A program made the translations under genes and the position numbers. From positions 1 to 64,000 of the forward strand of contig JAGXGC010000019.1 in NCBI GenBank assembly GCA_024636935.1: DNA of 64,000 nt, in the 5' to 3' direction. The stretch comes from Sideroxydans sp. Its GTDB lineage: Bacteria; Pseudomonadota; Gammaproteobacteria; Burkholderiales; Gallionellaceae. The notes beneath the pieces were generated by a model. The model searched no databases and was not told where the DNA came from. It saw only the letters and a list, made by a program, of their open reading frames with translations. Shown here one piece after another: positions 1 to 6,880 of this stretch; the first letter of the stretch is position 1, and every line of letters begins with the position of its first letter.

Positions 1-174
1 GAACTCAAAGATCGCTACTGTACAAAAACGGGCCTGTGGATTCAGGAATCGTGACCATTTCAAGATCGCCATCTACTTCCACTGCGGTGGACTTGATCTG
101 TATCCGGCTCAGGTTACCCACGGGAAAGTCGGATGAACCACAAAGTTAAGCGACGCCCTCCCATGTACATGCAC
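1..174. other. Window edge, no supported gene
   Basis: I see no convincing gene here. On the minus strand a short reading frame ending near position 8 (peptide containing EVDGDLEMVTIPE) looks protein-like but has no ATG and no ribosome binding site, and a stop codon lies shortly upstream. It may be the tail of a decayed gene downstream of the 175-1215 gene. Confidence 0.3.
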
Positions 175-1215
175 TTACAGCAGCTCGCATACCAGCCATT
201 CGTGAAACGCTCCGACAACCACGCTGGAACACAATCCTGTCTTGCGATAGGCGGCGCAAGCAAAACTGTTTGAAGTCTGAAGGTATGCAGCAAACCTAGA
301 TTCGATTTCCTTTTGTTGCACCGCTTCCATCGCCGCATATTGCTTTATGGCCGTGGCCTGCCGCAGCTTCACTTCTGAGGCCCGCTTTGTTTCTTCCAGA
401 TTGTCTATAGGAATAAGCTTCGTATGTGAGGCGCGATAAAGCGTCAGCGTCTCCCAGTCCTCGGCATTTGGCGCTTCGGTCATGATTCGCTTTCTGACTT
501 TCGACTTAAATCCCGCAGAATTCCTGACTCCTCCTGCTTTGCGTTGCATCCAGACGGCGGCAGAAATGAATTCTTCTATACTTCCTAGCAATTCACCTTC
601 CTGCAAAACCAAGTCTATGGTTTTTCCCTTTTTGTCACTTCCCAACCCACCGGTGGTGGTTTTAATCTCTGGAGGTAATCTATGTTCTATGGAGGGCGGG
701 TTTTGAGAGGACTGTAGATTCAATCCTCCGAGGTCTGTAGATCGCTTTCCCGAGATGCTTAAATTTAATGCGCCATCAGCAGCAAACTGATCTAGGAATG
801 CATCCACCAACACATGATTGCGGAAGTAATGAGTCAGATTTTCTTTGCGGTCTACGTAACTACAATATCCTCTTCCGAAAAATCTATCATCCGCATTCAT
901 GAATTCGCTTTTTGAATTCCATCGAACGCCTACCGTATCGAACATCCTGCGAAATTCATGCGGAGTGCAGTTCAGTTCTTCGCACCAACTATCGCCAGGG
1001 CGATAGAGTCTATGGCCAACAATAAGATTACCTTGTGCATCCTTCCCTTTGGGTTGGACAGGTTCGAGGAATTTGTAAAACCCATCCGGCTTCAATGCGA
1101 ACCAGTAATCCAGCTGCTGCATCAATATGCAGCCCTCCATGCTACCAGCCATAGCGCGCAACTCTTTCACGTATGGAATGACAGCTTGGAAGATGGAAAG
1201 AACTTTGTTTCTCAT
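175..1215 (-). CDS. Hypothetical mobile-element protein, 346 aa
   Basis: A 346-residue protein with no signal peptide or membrane segment, so probably cytoplasmic. The N-terminal third contains MQQLDYWFALKPDGFYKFLEP followed by a stretch rich in aromatic and charged residues; I associate this style of N-terminus with hypothetical proteins of phages and integrative elements, some of them predicted replication or winged-helix proteins, but I cannot assign a function. The middle (about residues 150-205) is polar and probably disordered. It is the last gene of a leftward operon and its start overlaps the previous stop by 4 bases (ATGA type), so translation is probably coupled. Confidence 0.6.
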   Translation of the reverse strand: MRNKVLSIFQAVIPYVKELRAMAGSMEGCILMQQLDYWFALKPDGFYKFLEPVQPKGKDAQGNLIVGHRLYRPGDSWCEELNCTPHEFRRMFDTVGVRWNSKSEFMNADDRFFGRGYCSYVDRKENLTHYFRNHVLVDAFLDQFAADGALNLSISGKRSTDLGGLNLQSSQNPPSIEHRLPPEIKTTTGGLGSDKKGKTIDLVLQEGELLGSIEEFISAAVWMQRKAGGVRNSAGFKSKVRKRIMTEAPNAEDWETLTLYRASHTKLIPIDNLEETKRASEVKLRQATAIKQYAAMEAVQQKEIESRFAAYLQTSNSFACAAYRKTGLCSSVVVGAFHEWLVCELL

Positions 1216-1565
1216 GTTTTTCCCTTCGGTCGCCCTACGCCACAGGTGCGCCAGAAATTATCTGCCCTCGTCGTCCTAAGCTTGCGCACCACGAACTCCA
1301 CAGCATTAGCGAATCGATCTGAATCGATCTCATACGCCTCAAACGCCGAAGACAGGCTTGGCATGCGCAAGCTAGACAAAATAGCCTTGCGGGTAGATTC
1401 GGCATGCGCAAAACGCAGTGAAAATAACGAATTCGCAGCGTCCGTAATTCGCAGGCGCGCGACCTCCAACACTGCGGTCATCTGGGTGTCTTCATCTTGC
1501 GCTTTCAACCAAGACCTAACTTGCTCCACTTCACGCTGGTCGACGAAATTGACTTGAGGGTTCAT
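1212..1565 (-). CDS. Hypothetical protein, 117 aa
   Basis: A small soluble protein, predicted mostly helical and rich in Ala, Arg and Leu, ending in a basic GRPKGKT tail. I recognise no family. Its start overlaps the end of the upstream helix-turn-helix gene by 4 bases and its stop overlaps the start of the 346-aa gene by 4 bases. This places it as the middle member of a translationally coupled trio. The tight coupling suggests its product is needed together with its neighbours, perhaps in element maintenance; that is inference from arrangement only. Confidence 0.6.
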   Translation of the reverse strand: MNPQVNFVDQREVEQVRSWLKAQDEDTQMTAVLEVARLRITDAANSLFSLRFAHAESTRKAILSSLRMPSLSSAFEAYEIDSDRFANAVEFVVRKLRTTRADNFWRTCGVGRPKGKT

Positions 1566-1906
1566 GTCGCCACCCCCTTCTTTTCCGCTTCACGACGGAT
1601 TGATTCTTCTTTCGTTGGACGCCCTACTTTGCTTGGCTTAGCGATTGCATCACCTACGGTGGCGTGAAGATTTTGGACAACCTCTATTAGGTCTGAAATT
1701 CGCACCATCTTTCGCCCGTCGAAATCAACCAACGGGATGGGAAAGTTCTTTTCGTTAATCTTGTTGTAAACGGTTTGTTTGGCCAAACCACAAGCTGCCC
1801 CAGCCTCTACAGGGGTTAAAAGAACTCGATTTTGAAGCAGACCTATTAGCTTGTTCGCTGCCCATTCTTTATGCAACGGGTAATTCTTTACTGGTATTTT
1901 GTGCAT
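1562..1906 (-). CDS. Helix-turn-helix protein (AlpA/excisionase-like)
   Basis: A 114-residue DNA-binding protein. The central part reads VEAAGAACGL-type helix, then AKQTVYNKINEKNFPIPLV, an arrangement seen in AlpA and MerR-like winged helix proteins, where a short helix-turn-helix is followed by a strand containing the FP..v/l motif and then RISDLIEVVQN. The C-terminus is basic (KPSKVGRPTKEESIRREAEKK). Such proteins act as regulators or excisionases of integrated elements. It is first in a leftward operon of three coupled genes, and the repeat-rich region 1907-2456 between it and the integrase is the likely site of its promoter. Confidence 0.7.
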   Translation of the reverse strand: MHKIPVKNYPLHKEWAANKLIGLLQNRVLLTPVEAGAACGLAKQTVYNKINEKNFPIPLVDFDGRKMVRISDLIEVVQNLHATVGDAIAKPSKVGRPTKEESIRREAEKKGVAT

Positions 1907-2173
1907 CTAACACTCCTTGAATAAAGTGCGCGAGGTTCCGCGCGAAAAATTTGGATTTTTGAGTACTGAAATTTCTACATTGAATTCGGAAAAGGGTAGC
2001 AACCTCCCGTCGCCGTGGGGGGTGCAATTAAGTTTGTTCTGGATTAGAACAGCCGCCCAGAAATTCAGGCGGACAGATTGGGGGAACAATCGTACTGAGC
2101 TGCAGTGCGTGTAAGCTATCGCCTATTCTCTAGGTGATAAGACTTCTGATAGAAAGCAGTGAGGAGAGACTTT

Positions 2174-2199
2174 GTATCCATTCGCTAGCGAATGGATAC
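2174..2199. repeat. Perfect 26-bp palindrome
   Basis: The two 13-base arms are gtatccattcgct and its exact reverse complement, centred between 2186 and 2187 with no spacer. It sits about 270 bases upstream of the HTH gene start (1906). A perfect spacerless palindrome fits a dimeric regulator's operator better than a terminator, since no T-run follows. Confidence 0.85.
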
Positions 2200-2311
2200 T
2201 TAAATTTAATCGACCGATTTAAAGCCAATTACATTTTACTCAGTAGTTAGATGCTGAGTATTTTTGGATTGATGTGACGCCACGTTTATTTAGCGAACGA
2301 TCATTTTGGGT

Positions 2312-2376
2312 GGTGCTTTTGGGGTGATGCTTTTTGGTGATGCTTTTTGGTGATGCCTTTTGGTGATACTTTTGAC
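2312..2376. repeat. Five tandem 13-bp direct repeats
   Basis: Units of the form tgatgctttttgg repeat head to tail: 2325-2337 and 2338-2350 are identical, 2351-2363 has one change (tgatgccttttgg), 2364-2376 is diverged (tgatacttttgac), and a diverged unit (tggtgcttttggg) precedes them. The 13-base period is too short for CRISPR. Iterons of a replication origin or arm-type recombinase sites are the likeliest readings. Confidence 0.75.
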
Positions 2377-2456
2377 ATCTTCGTAAATTTTTTCACAAGT
2401 GTCAATATTTTTTTATCTACTATTTGCAACTTCAATTCCCTTTTTTATCCCTCGCC

Positions 2457-3479
2457 TTACCCTAATTTTATTGCCAACTTTTCAGCGTGCAAATGTGTAT
2501 ATCGCTGCAACATCTTGAGAGTTTTGTGACCCGATATGCTCGCTATTTCCAACATCGAAAGGTCTCCACGCTCCGACAATCTGGACAGCGCCTCATGCCG
2601 TAAATCTTGAAAGGTGTAGTCGTTGATCTTCGCTCGTTTCACAGCAGCGATGAATGCATGATAAATCGTCATGCGCGCTAAATTGAATACCTTACCTCCG
2701 TTAATCGGCACAGACAGGCTGTTTAATACTATCAGCGCCTGACTGGTCAACGGCACGGCGCGGTCTTCACCGTTTTTTGTTTGGCGCAACACTGCCACGC
2801 TACGTTTCTTGTTAACGTCTTTCCACTCCAAATTTAGAAGCTCTCCCTGACGTGCGCCGAGCGCGATAGCAAGCTGGACACATGGCCACAAGCTGCGATT
2901 GCGACTTGCACGGCATTCGGCATCTAGTCGCTTCCACTCATCCTCTGTAAGGCGACGGTCGCGCCCTGTTCCATCTTTTGGCATGCGAACTTTACGAACT
3001 GGGTTGCCGCGCGGAAGATCAATCCCTTCTTCAATCTCTGCGAACCCCATCAATTTGCTCAGCATATTCAATTCTTTTTTGACGGTGCTGCCGGTAATCG
3101 TTTTGCCACGCCACTTATCTGCGAGTCGATCATCACGATATTGAGCCACCACCCGTTGATCGATAGCGGCCAAACAATATTTACCGAGGCGGTTCTTTAG
3201 GTGAGCGCATTGGAATTTGTATGCCTCTTTGCCGTCCTCGCGTTTTTTATATTCGTAAGGGGCATGCTCCTTAAGGAATTTGTCGATGAGATCGCCAAGG
3301 GTGGTTCGTTCTGCCTCGGTTCTATCGAAATATATGCCTTTGTCCATCTTCGACTCGATGTCCCGCGCCCACTTGATTGCCGCGCCTTCGCTTTCAAGCG
3401 TTTTGGTTGTAACGGGAAACCCCTTGCGTCGAATTTGAACGTGCCACTGAAAATTGCCTTTATTGCGGATGGTTGCCAT
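2457..3479 (-). CDS. Tyrosine site-specific recombinase (integrase)
   Basis: A 340-residue integrase that would cut and join the element's attachment site with the chromosomal tRNA-Ser site. The catalytic domain shows Arg210 (in LGARQGELLNLEW), Lys235, Arg294-His295 (TFQDLRHEALSR), His318 (SGHKT) and the nucleophile Tyr327 (LQRYTHL). The first box-II position is Gln rather than His (FQDLRHE), as in recombinases related to the shufflon enzyme Rci. The N-terminal arm and core-binding domains occupy about residues 1-165. It reads away from the tRNA fragment, whose first base lies about 100 bases upstream of the start codon. Confidence 0.93.
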   Translation of the reverse strand: MATIRNKGNFQWHVQIRRKGFPVTTKTLESEGAAIKWARDIESKMDKGIYFDRTEAERTTLGDLIDKFLKEHAPYEYKKREDGKEAYKFQCAHLKNRLGKYCLAAIDQRVVAQYRDDRLADKWRGKTITGSTVKKELNMLSKLMGFAEIEEGIDLPRGNPVRKVRMPKDGTGRDRRLTEDEWKRLDAECRASRNRSLWPCVQLAIALGARQGELLNLEWKDVNKKRSVAVLRQTKNGEDRAVPLTSQALIVLNSLSVPINGGKVFNLARMTIYHAFIAAVKRAKINDYTFQDLRHEALSRLSERGDLSMLEIASISGHKTLKMLQRYTHLHAEKLAIKLG

Positions 3480-3581
3480 ATCGCCTCACTGTGCCAAAAA
3501 TGTGCCAAAAACTCATTTTTCAAATTAGCACAGCTTCGCAAAACCTATTTCTATTGGGTTCAGTGGGCTATAATTGCCCGG

Positions 3582-4093
<512 letters not shown>

Positions 4094-4711
4094 ATGATCA
4101 AGCGGATAGCCAAAATATTCAAAAGGGATAAGCAGCCACCGCCTTTCGATATTGAAAAAGCCATAGGGAATTACCTGCTGACACTGCCCCGCTGCTCGTC
4201 CAAAGTTTTGGTCATAAGCCATCGGTATCAAGATAAGCGTTATAACTACGAGTTAACCGTAGAGGCTCATAGCTTAGCCACTTGGGCTGAGAGGCATGCA
4301 AAAGGGGCATGGTCTTCTATCGATGCCGAGCAAGCTGCGCGCCTAGCCCTTCCATTGTGGCTTCGCTTGGCTGATCTATCTGACGATGCGGAGACTCTTA
4401 TGCCAATCGAGTTTTTTAATATCTGCAACAAGTATCACAGCACGTTCATCGAAATGCCCAGAACTCAAATCACCTGCAATGATTGCGGGGCGGTAATTGA
4501 AGAAGTCATAAAGACAGAAACCCAACTTCCAAAATCCGAAATATTCGATATGAATAAATTTGAATGGCATTGCCCGCAGGGGCACTTGTTGTATCAGGAC
4601 GAGGTAGGGCTGCACGCAGATTCTCGAAAGTTCACATTACAAAATATGCAGGAAGCTTTTACCAATGAAGGTAAAGACATTCCCTCATTTCTGAGAAAGC
4701 TTGCTGACTGA
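4094..4711 (+). CDS. Hypothetical protein with C-terminal zinc-binding motif
   Basis: A 205-residue soluble protein when started at the ATG at 4094, which has an AGGA-like site 6-10 bases upstream; an in-frame ATG at 4040 adds 18 residues and has no such site. The N-terminus is basic (MIKRIAKIFKRDK). The C-terminal part has ITCNDCGAVIEEV followed 30 residues later by WHCPQGHLLY, a Cys-x2-Cys and a Cys-x3-His arrangement that could bind one zinc ion. I recognise no family. It is the first gene of the rightward cargo group at the left end of element 2. Confidence 0.6.
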   Translation: MIKRIAKIFKRDKQPPPFDIEKAIGNYLLTLPRCSSKVLVISHRYQDKRYNYELTVEAHSLATWAERHAKGAWSSIDAEQAARLALPLWLRLADLSDDAETLMPIEFFNICNKYHSTFIEMPRTQITCNDCGAVIEEVIKTETQLPKSEIFDMNKFEWHCPQGHLLYQDEVGLHADSRKFTLQNMQEAFTNEGKDIPSFLRKLAD

Positions 4712-4753
4712 GCTTCTCCGCCAATTTATGCCAACTTCTCCAGCAGTTTTGAC

Positions 4754-4984
4754 ATGAAGCTTTGGGCAAAAATATGTATTTGGGCATTTATCCTGACGGG
4801 CATTCCAGTGGTCGTTGTACTTTCTTTGTTGCTGTGGAAGCTTGGAAGCGACAGGGAATCCATTCAAGCAGAAGCCCGAGACAGGCTGCCGAAAATGACT
4901 AATGTTTATTGGGCATCTATAGTGGTGATTTTGTTGTTATATACAATCACAATCTCATCCCAAATCATCATGGCCTTGGACTAG
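4754..4984 (+). CDS. Small two-span membrane protein, 76 aa
   Basis: The protein has two hydrophobic segments, about residues 7-28 (ICIWAFILTGIPVVVVLSLL) and 53-74 (ASIVVILLLYTITISSQIIM), joined by a charged loop of about 25 residues containing DRESIQAEARDRLPK. It has no cysteine pair or enzymatic motif. It lies 42 bases after the zinc-motif gene and 35 bases before the HGG gene, all on the same strand, so the three may be cotranscribed. A small membrane protein next to a cytoplasmic partner is common in element-borne toxin or defence pairs, but nothing here shows a function. Confidence 0.5.
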   Translation: MKLWAKICIWAFILTGIPVVVVLSLLLWKLGSDRESIQAEARDRLPKMTNVYWASIVVILLLYTITISSQIIMALD

Positions 4985-5019
4985 TATCCCTCGCATTGAT
5001 AGAAGATAAGAAACCCACG

Positions 5020-5268
5020 ATGACTACATTTCAAATCAACGACAATACATGCGGAGCGAAGACTCGATCCGGCACGCCATGCGCTCGTCACCCACTGGTT
5101 GGGCGAACCCGCTGCAAACTACATGGGGGCGCCAGTCTGCGCGGCAAGGATCATTGGAACTACAAAGATGGAAACCAGACTCGGGAGATGAGGCGTGCTG
5201 AAGCTGTGGCCGTGAAGAGAGTCAGGGAGCTAAAGAAGCTAATGAAGTCGATGGGGATGACCCATTGA
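5020..5268 (+). CDS. HGG-motif protein, 82 aa
   Basis: A small basic protein of the HGG-motif type often found in phages and integrated elements. The conserved pattern is clear: CGAKTRSGTPCARHPLVGRTRCKLHGG, with three cysteines and a histidine (Cys10, Cys18, Cys29, His32) that could form a zinc site, then a charged helical tail (MRRAEAVAVKRVRELKKL). The ATG at 5020 matches where the family usually begins; the longer frame from 4909 overlaps the membrane protein and is unlikely. Its molecular role is not established to my knowledge. Confidence 0.75.
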   Translation: MTTFQINDNTCGAKTRSGTPCARHPLVGRTRCKLHGGASLRGKDHWNYKDGNQTREMRRAEAVAVKRVRELKKLMKSMGMTH

Positions 5269-5369
5269 ATTTAAAACAATTGCTTTCCAACCATGCTGCC
5301 CTCGTAGCGCTAAACGACCTCCTAACTATTCACTTCTTACTCGTGAGGCTCATTAATACCAAAGCGCAA

Positions 5370-5804
5370 TTAGTCAATGAAGCCGAATAAGGATTTTTTC
5401 TTTGCACAGGAACTGGATGAGTATGCAAATCCGCTCGGGTTGTGGAATGTGAGAAGAGATATAAAAGTTCCTTCATTCATGCTGGTTTGATCCATGTCGA
5501 ATGTGTTGTTCGGTCCTGCTGTCATGCCGACACCACATATCCAATGGTCAACATCAGCAATCCTACAATGTTCTTGGCTGGATGTTCTAGGTACTCCGCC
5601 ATTGGTAGGATAAACAATCATAAGCACAACCCCGCGCTGCATATTCACTTTAAAATCCCACGTAACCTTCTGATTTTTTTGGCATAGCTTTGGGCAAGAT
5701 TGAGCTGCTTGAGCTGTTGGGCATGAGTAGACCGTATAGGAACCTTCTGCCATCGCACTACTGCTTAAAGCAGTAAATGCCAGCATTAAGAAAAATTTGT
5801 GCAT
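5370..5804 (-). CDS. Secreted cysteine-rich hypothetical protein
   Basis: A 144-residue protein starting at the ATG at 5804, preceded by a strong site (AGGAAAGGGG). The first 19 residues, MHKFFLMLAFTALSSSAMA, form a clean Sec signal peptide with an A-x-A cleavage site, so the product is periplasmic or secreted. The mature part has about seven cysteines (CPTAQAAQSCPKLC near the start, HC, IC and SSC later) that could form disulfides. I recognise no family. It faces the rightward cargo genes and may be single. The 30 extra residues of the longer frame are dismissed because they precede this binding site. Confidence 0.7.
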   Translation of the reverse strand: MHKFFLMLAFTALSSSAMAEGSYTVYSCPTAQAAQSCPKLCQKNQKVTWDFKVNMQRGVVLMIVYPTNGGVPRTSSQEHCRIADVDHWICGVGMTAGPNNTFDMDQTSMNEGTFISLLTFHNPSGFAYSSSSCAKKKSLFGFID

Positions 5805-5958
5805 TAGTTTCCCCTTTCCTAATAGATGCAAATAGCATTGATGAATTAACGAGAGTCGCCCCCAATGCTCCCTTGCTTCTCCATTGCTTGTCACATTAAC
5901 TACGACTTATTGATGGGTAGTATACCTGTGACATATGGCGAGAACTATTGCTCTCAAT

Positions 5959-6105
5959 CTAGAAGTTTGAAGCTGCGTATGAGATATCTTTTGACTTAAA
6001 TTCCAGCAGCGCGAAAGGCATAGCCCACGAATACAGATCATGGACTGTGTAATCCTCGCCCGGAACAGCGACGCATAGCAGGTCAAAATATTGACGAGCA
6101 CTATT
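5959..6105 (-). pseudogene. Truncated copy of the 6459-6668 gene
   Basis: Read on the minus strand from just after a stop at 6106-6108 to the TAG at 5959-5961, the frame contains PGEDYTVHDLYSWAMPF and KDISYAASNF. The intact gene at 6459-6668 reads PGKDYTMNNLYSWAMPF and ends in CITYTASNF, so the last 35 or so residues are clearly related. No start codon is available and the N-terminal half is missing, so this is a decayed duplicate. Confidence 0.8.
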
Positions 6106-6124
6106 CTAGAATTCCAAAGCGTAT

Positions 6125-6442
6125 CTAGTCCCACAGATCACACTCACCGTTAGGGTCGACCGATACTTTTCCGCTGCATACTGGGCAGGCTTGATCTTTG
6201 TGCCATATAGTCACATTTTCGCTCTTGCATTTAGAGCACTTTGGCCTGACATCGATCATGTTCTTTGGGGCTACGTTTTGTTGAAAGCGGACCTTTGTTT
6301 TCTTTACTGTTACATCCTGAAGTAAACGGCATTCACCGCACCAAACGGTTTCGGTAAAAAATGACATGCCTCGATCTGGTCCACCAGAGACGACTGCAGT
6401 CAATCCACATGAAGAACATTTGAATGTATTGCTACGTCCCAT
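6125..6442 (-). CDS. Double zinc-ribbon protein, 105 aa
   Basis: A 105-residue protein from the ATG at 6442, preceded by GAGAGAG. It has eight cysteines in four C-x2-C knuckles: CSSC and CGEC in the first half, CSKC and CPVC in the second, which would make two zinc ribbons. The first half contains VSGGPDRG between its knuckles. I recall similar uncharacterised proteins in bacteria but no known function. It lies 16 bases downstream of the 69-aa gene on the same strand, and a decayed copy of that 69-aa gene lies just beyond its stop, so the two genes look like a unit. Confidence 0.7.
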   Translation of the reverse strand: MGRSNTFKCSSCGLTAVVSGGPDRGMSFFTETVWCGECRLLQDVTVKKTKVRFQQNVAPKNMIDVRPKCSKCKSENVTIWHKDQACPVCSGKVSVDPNGECDLWD

Positions 6443-6458
6443 ATCTCTCTCATATCTA

Positions 6459-6668
6459 TCAAAAGTTTGAAGCAGTATATGTGATGCATTTCGACTTGAA
6501 TACTTCCACAGCAAACGGCATGGCCCACGAATAAAGGTTGTTCATCGTATAGTCCTTCCCGGGTATCGCGCCGCCATCAATGAGTGATTTTTCTATATTC
6601 CTAGCCATAATTAATATTAGATCTTCGAGCGTGCTTGGATCTGTTTCACCAATGCGTTTAAGTAACAT
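6459..6668 (-). CDS. Hypothetical protein, 69 aa, with decayed paralogue nearby
   Basis: A small soluble acidic protein beginning MLLKRIGETDPSTLEDLI with a good site (GGAGG) just upstream, a helical first half and a second half with GKDYTMNNLYSWAMPF. No known family is apparent. It is cotranscribed with the zinc-ribbon gene 16 bases downstream. That a second, broken copy persists at 5959-6105 shows that a gene of this kind was duplicated around the zinc-ribbon gene and suggests a family of its own rather than a chance reading frame. Confidence 0.65.
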   Translation of the reverse strand: MLLKRIGETDPSTLEDLILIMARNIEKSLIDGGAIPGKDYTMNNLYSWAMPFAVEVFKSKCITYTASNF

Positions 6669-6773
6669 GATGCCTCCTGTTTGAATGTAAAGTTGATTCG
6701 ATGATTAGTTGGTGTTGCTGCACCGGGTGTGACCGCATCGTTTTCCCCCAACCCCATGAATAATTTTCTGCGC

Positions 6774-6875
6774 TGCGTCGTTTGCGTCGTTTGAGGGGTA
6801 AATACCAAAACCTTGCTATAGGACTCTCTATAGGAGAATTTCAGTAAATAGGGTCAGTTCGACGCAAACGACGCA
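6774..6875. repeat. 16-bp inverted repeat flanking AT-rich spacer
   Basis: The left arm tgcgtcgtttgcgtcg (6774-6789) is matched exactly in inverted form at 6860-6875. Each arm is a tandem of a 9-base unit (gcgtcgttt). The 70 bases between are AT-rich and hold a direct repeat ctatagga at 6816-6823 and 6828-6835. The structure lies just downstream of the primase-helicase gene and upstream of the 69-aa gene. Initiator-binding repeats around an unwinding region would look like this. Confidence 0.7.
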
Positions 6876-6880
6876 AACCA

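Larger units (their letters stand above)
1907..2456. other. Repeat-rich intergenic region of element 1
   Basis: These 550 bases separate the integrase from the HTH operon and hold no convincing gene. They contain a perfect 26-bp palindrome (2174-2199), an AT-rich stretch with ttaaatttaat next to it, and a tandem array of 13-bp units (about 2312-2376) just before the integrase stop. The layout is what one expects of a control region, a replication origin or recombination arm sites. Confidence 0.6.
1..3581. mobile_element. Right end of integrated element 1 (partial)
   Basis: This stretch holds a leftward tyrosine recombinase (2457-3479) beside a tRNA-Ser(GGA) 3' half (3582-3640), then a repeat-rich intergenic region and a leftward three-gene operon headed by a helix-turn-helix protein. 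An integrase abutting a tRNA fragment is the usual sign of an integrated element. The left end lies outside the window, so size and class (prophage, satellite or conjugative element) cannot be judged. No capsid, terminase or conjugation gene is visible in this part. Confidence 0.8.

Noticed and set aside
2312-2376. Short CRISPR array
   Set aside because: Units are 13 bases, contiguous and without unique spacers; no cas genes are near.
4909-5019. Longer start for the HGG protein
   Set aside because: It overlaps the membrane-protein gene and the family normally begins near the 5020 ATG.
5907-6134. 75-aa minus-strand frame over the paralogue remnant
   Set aside because: The related sequence is in a different frame; this one is its shadow.
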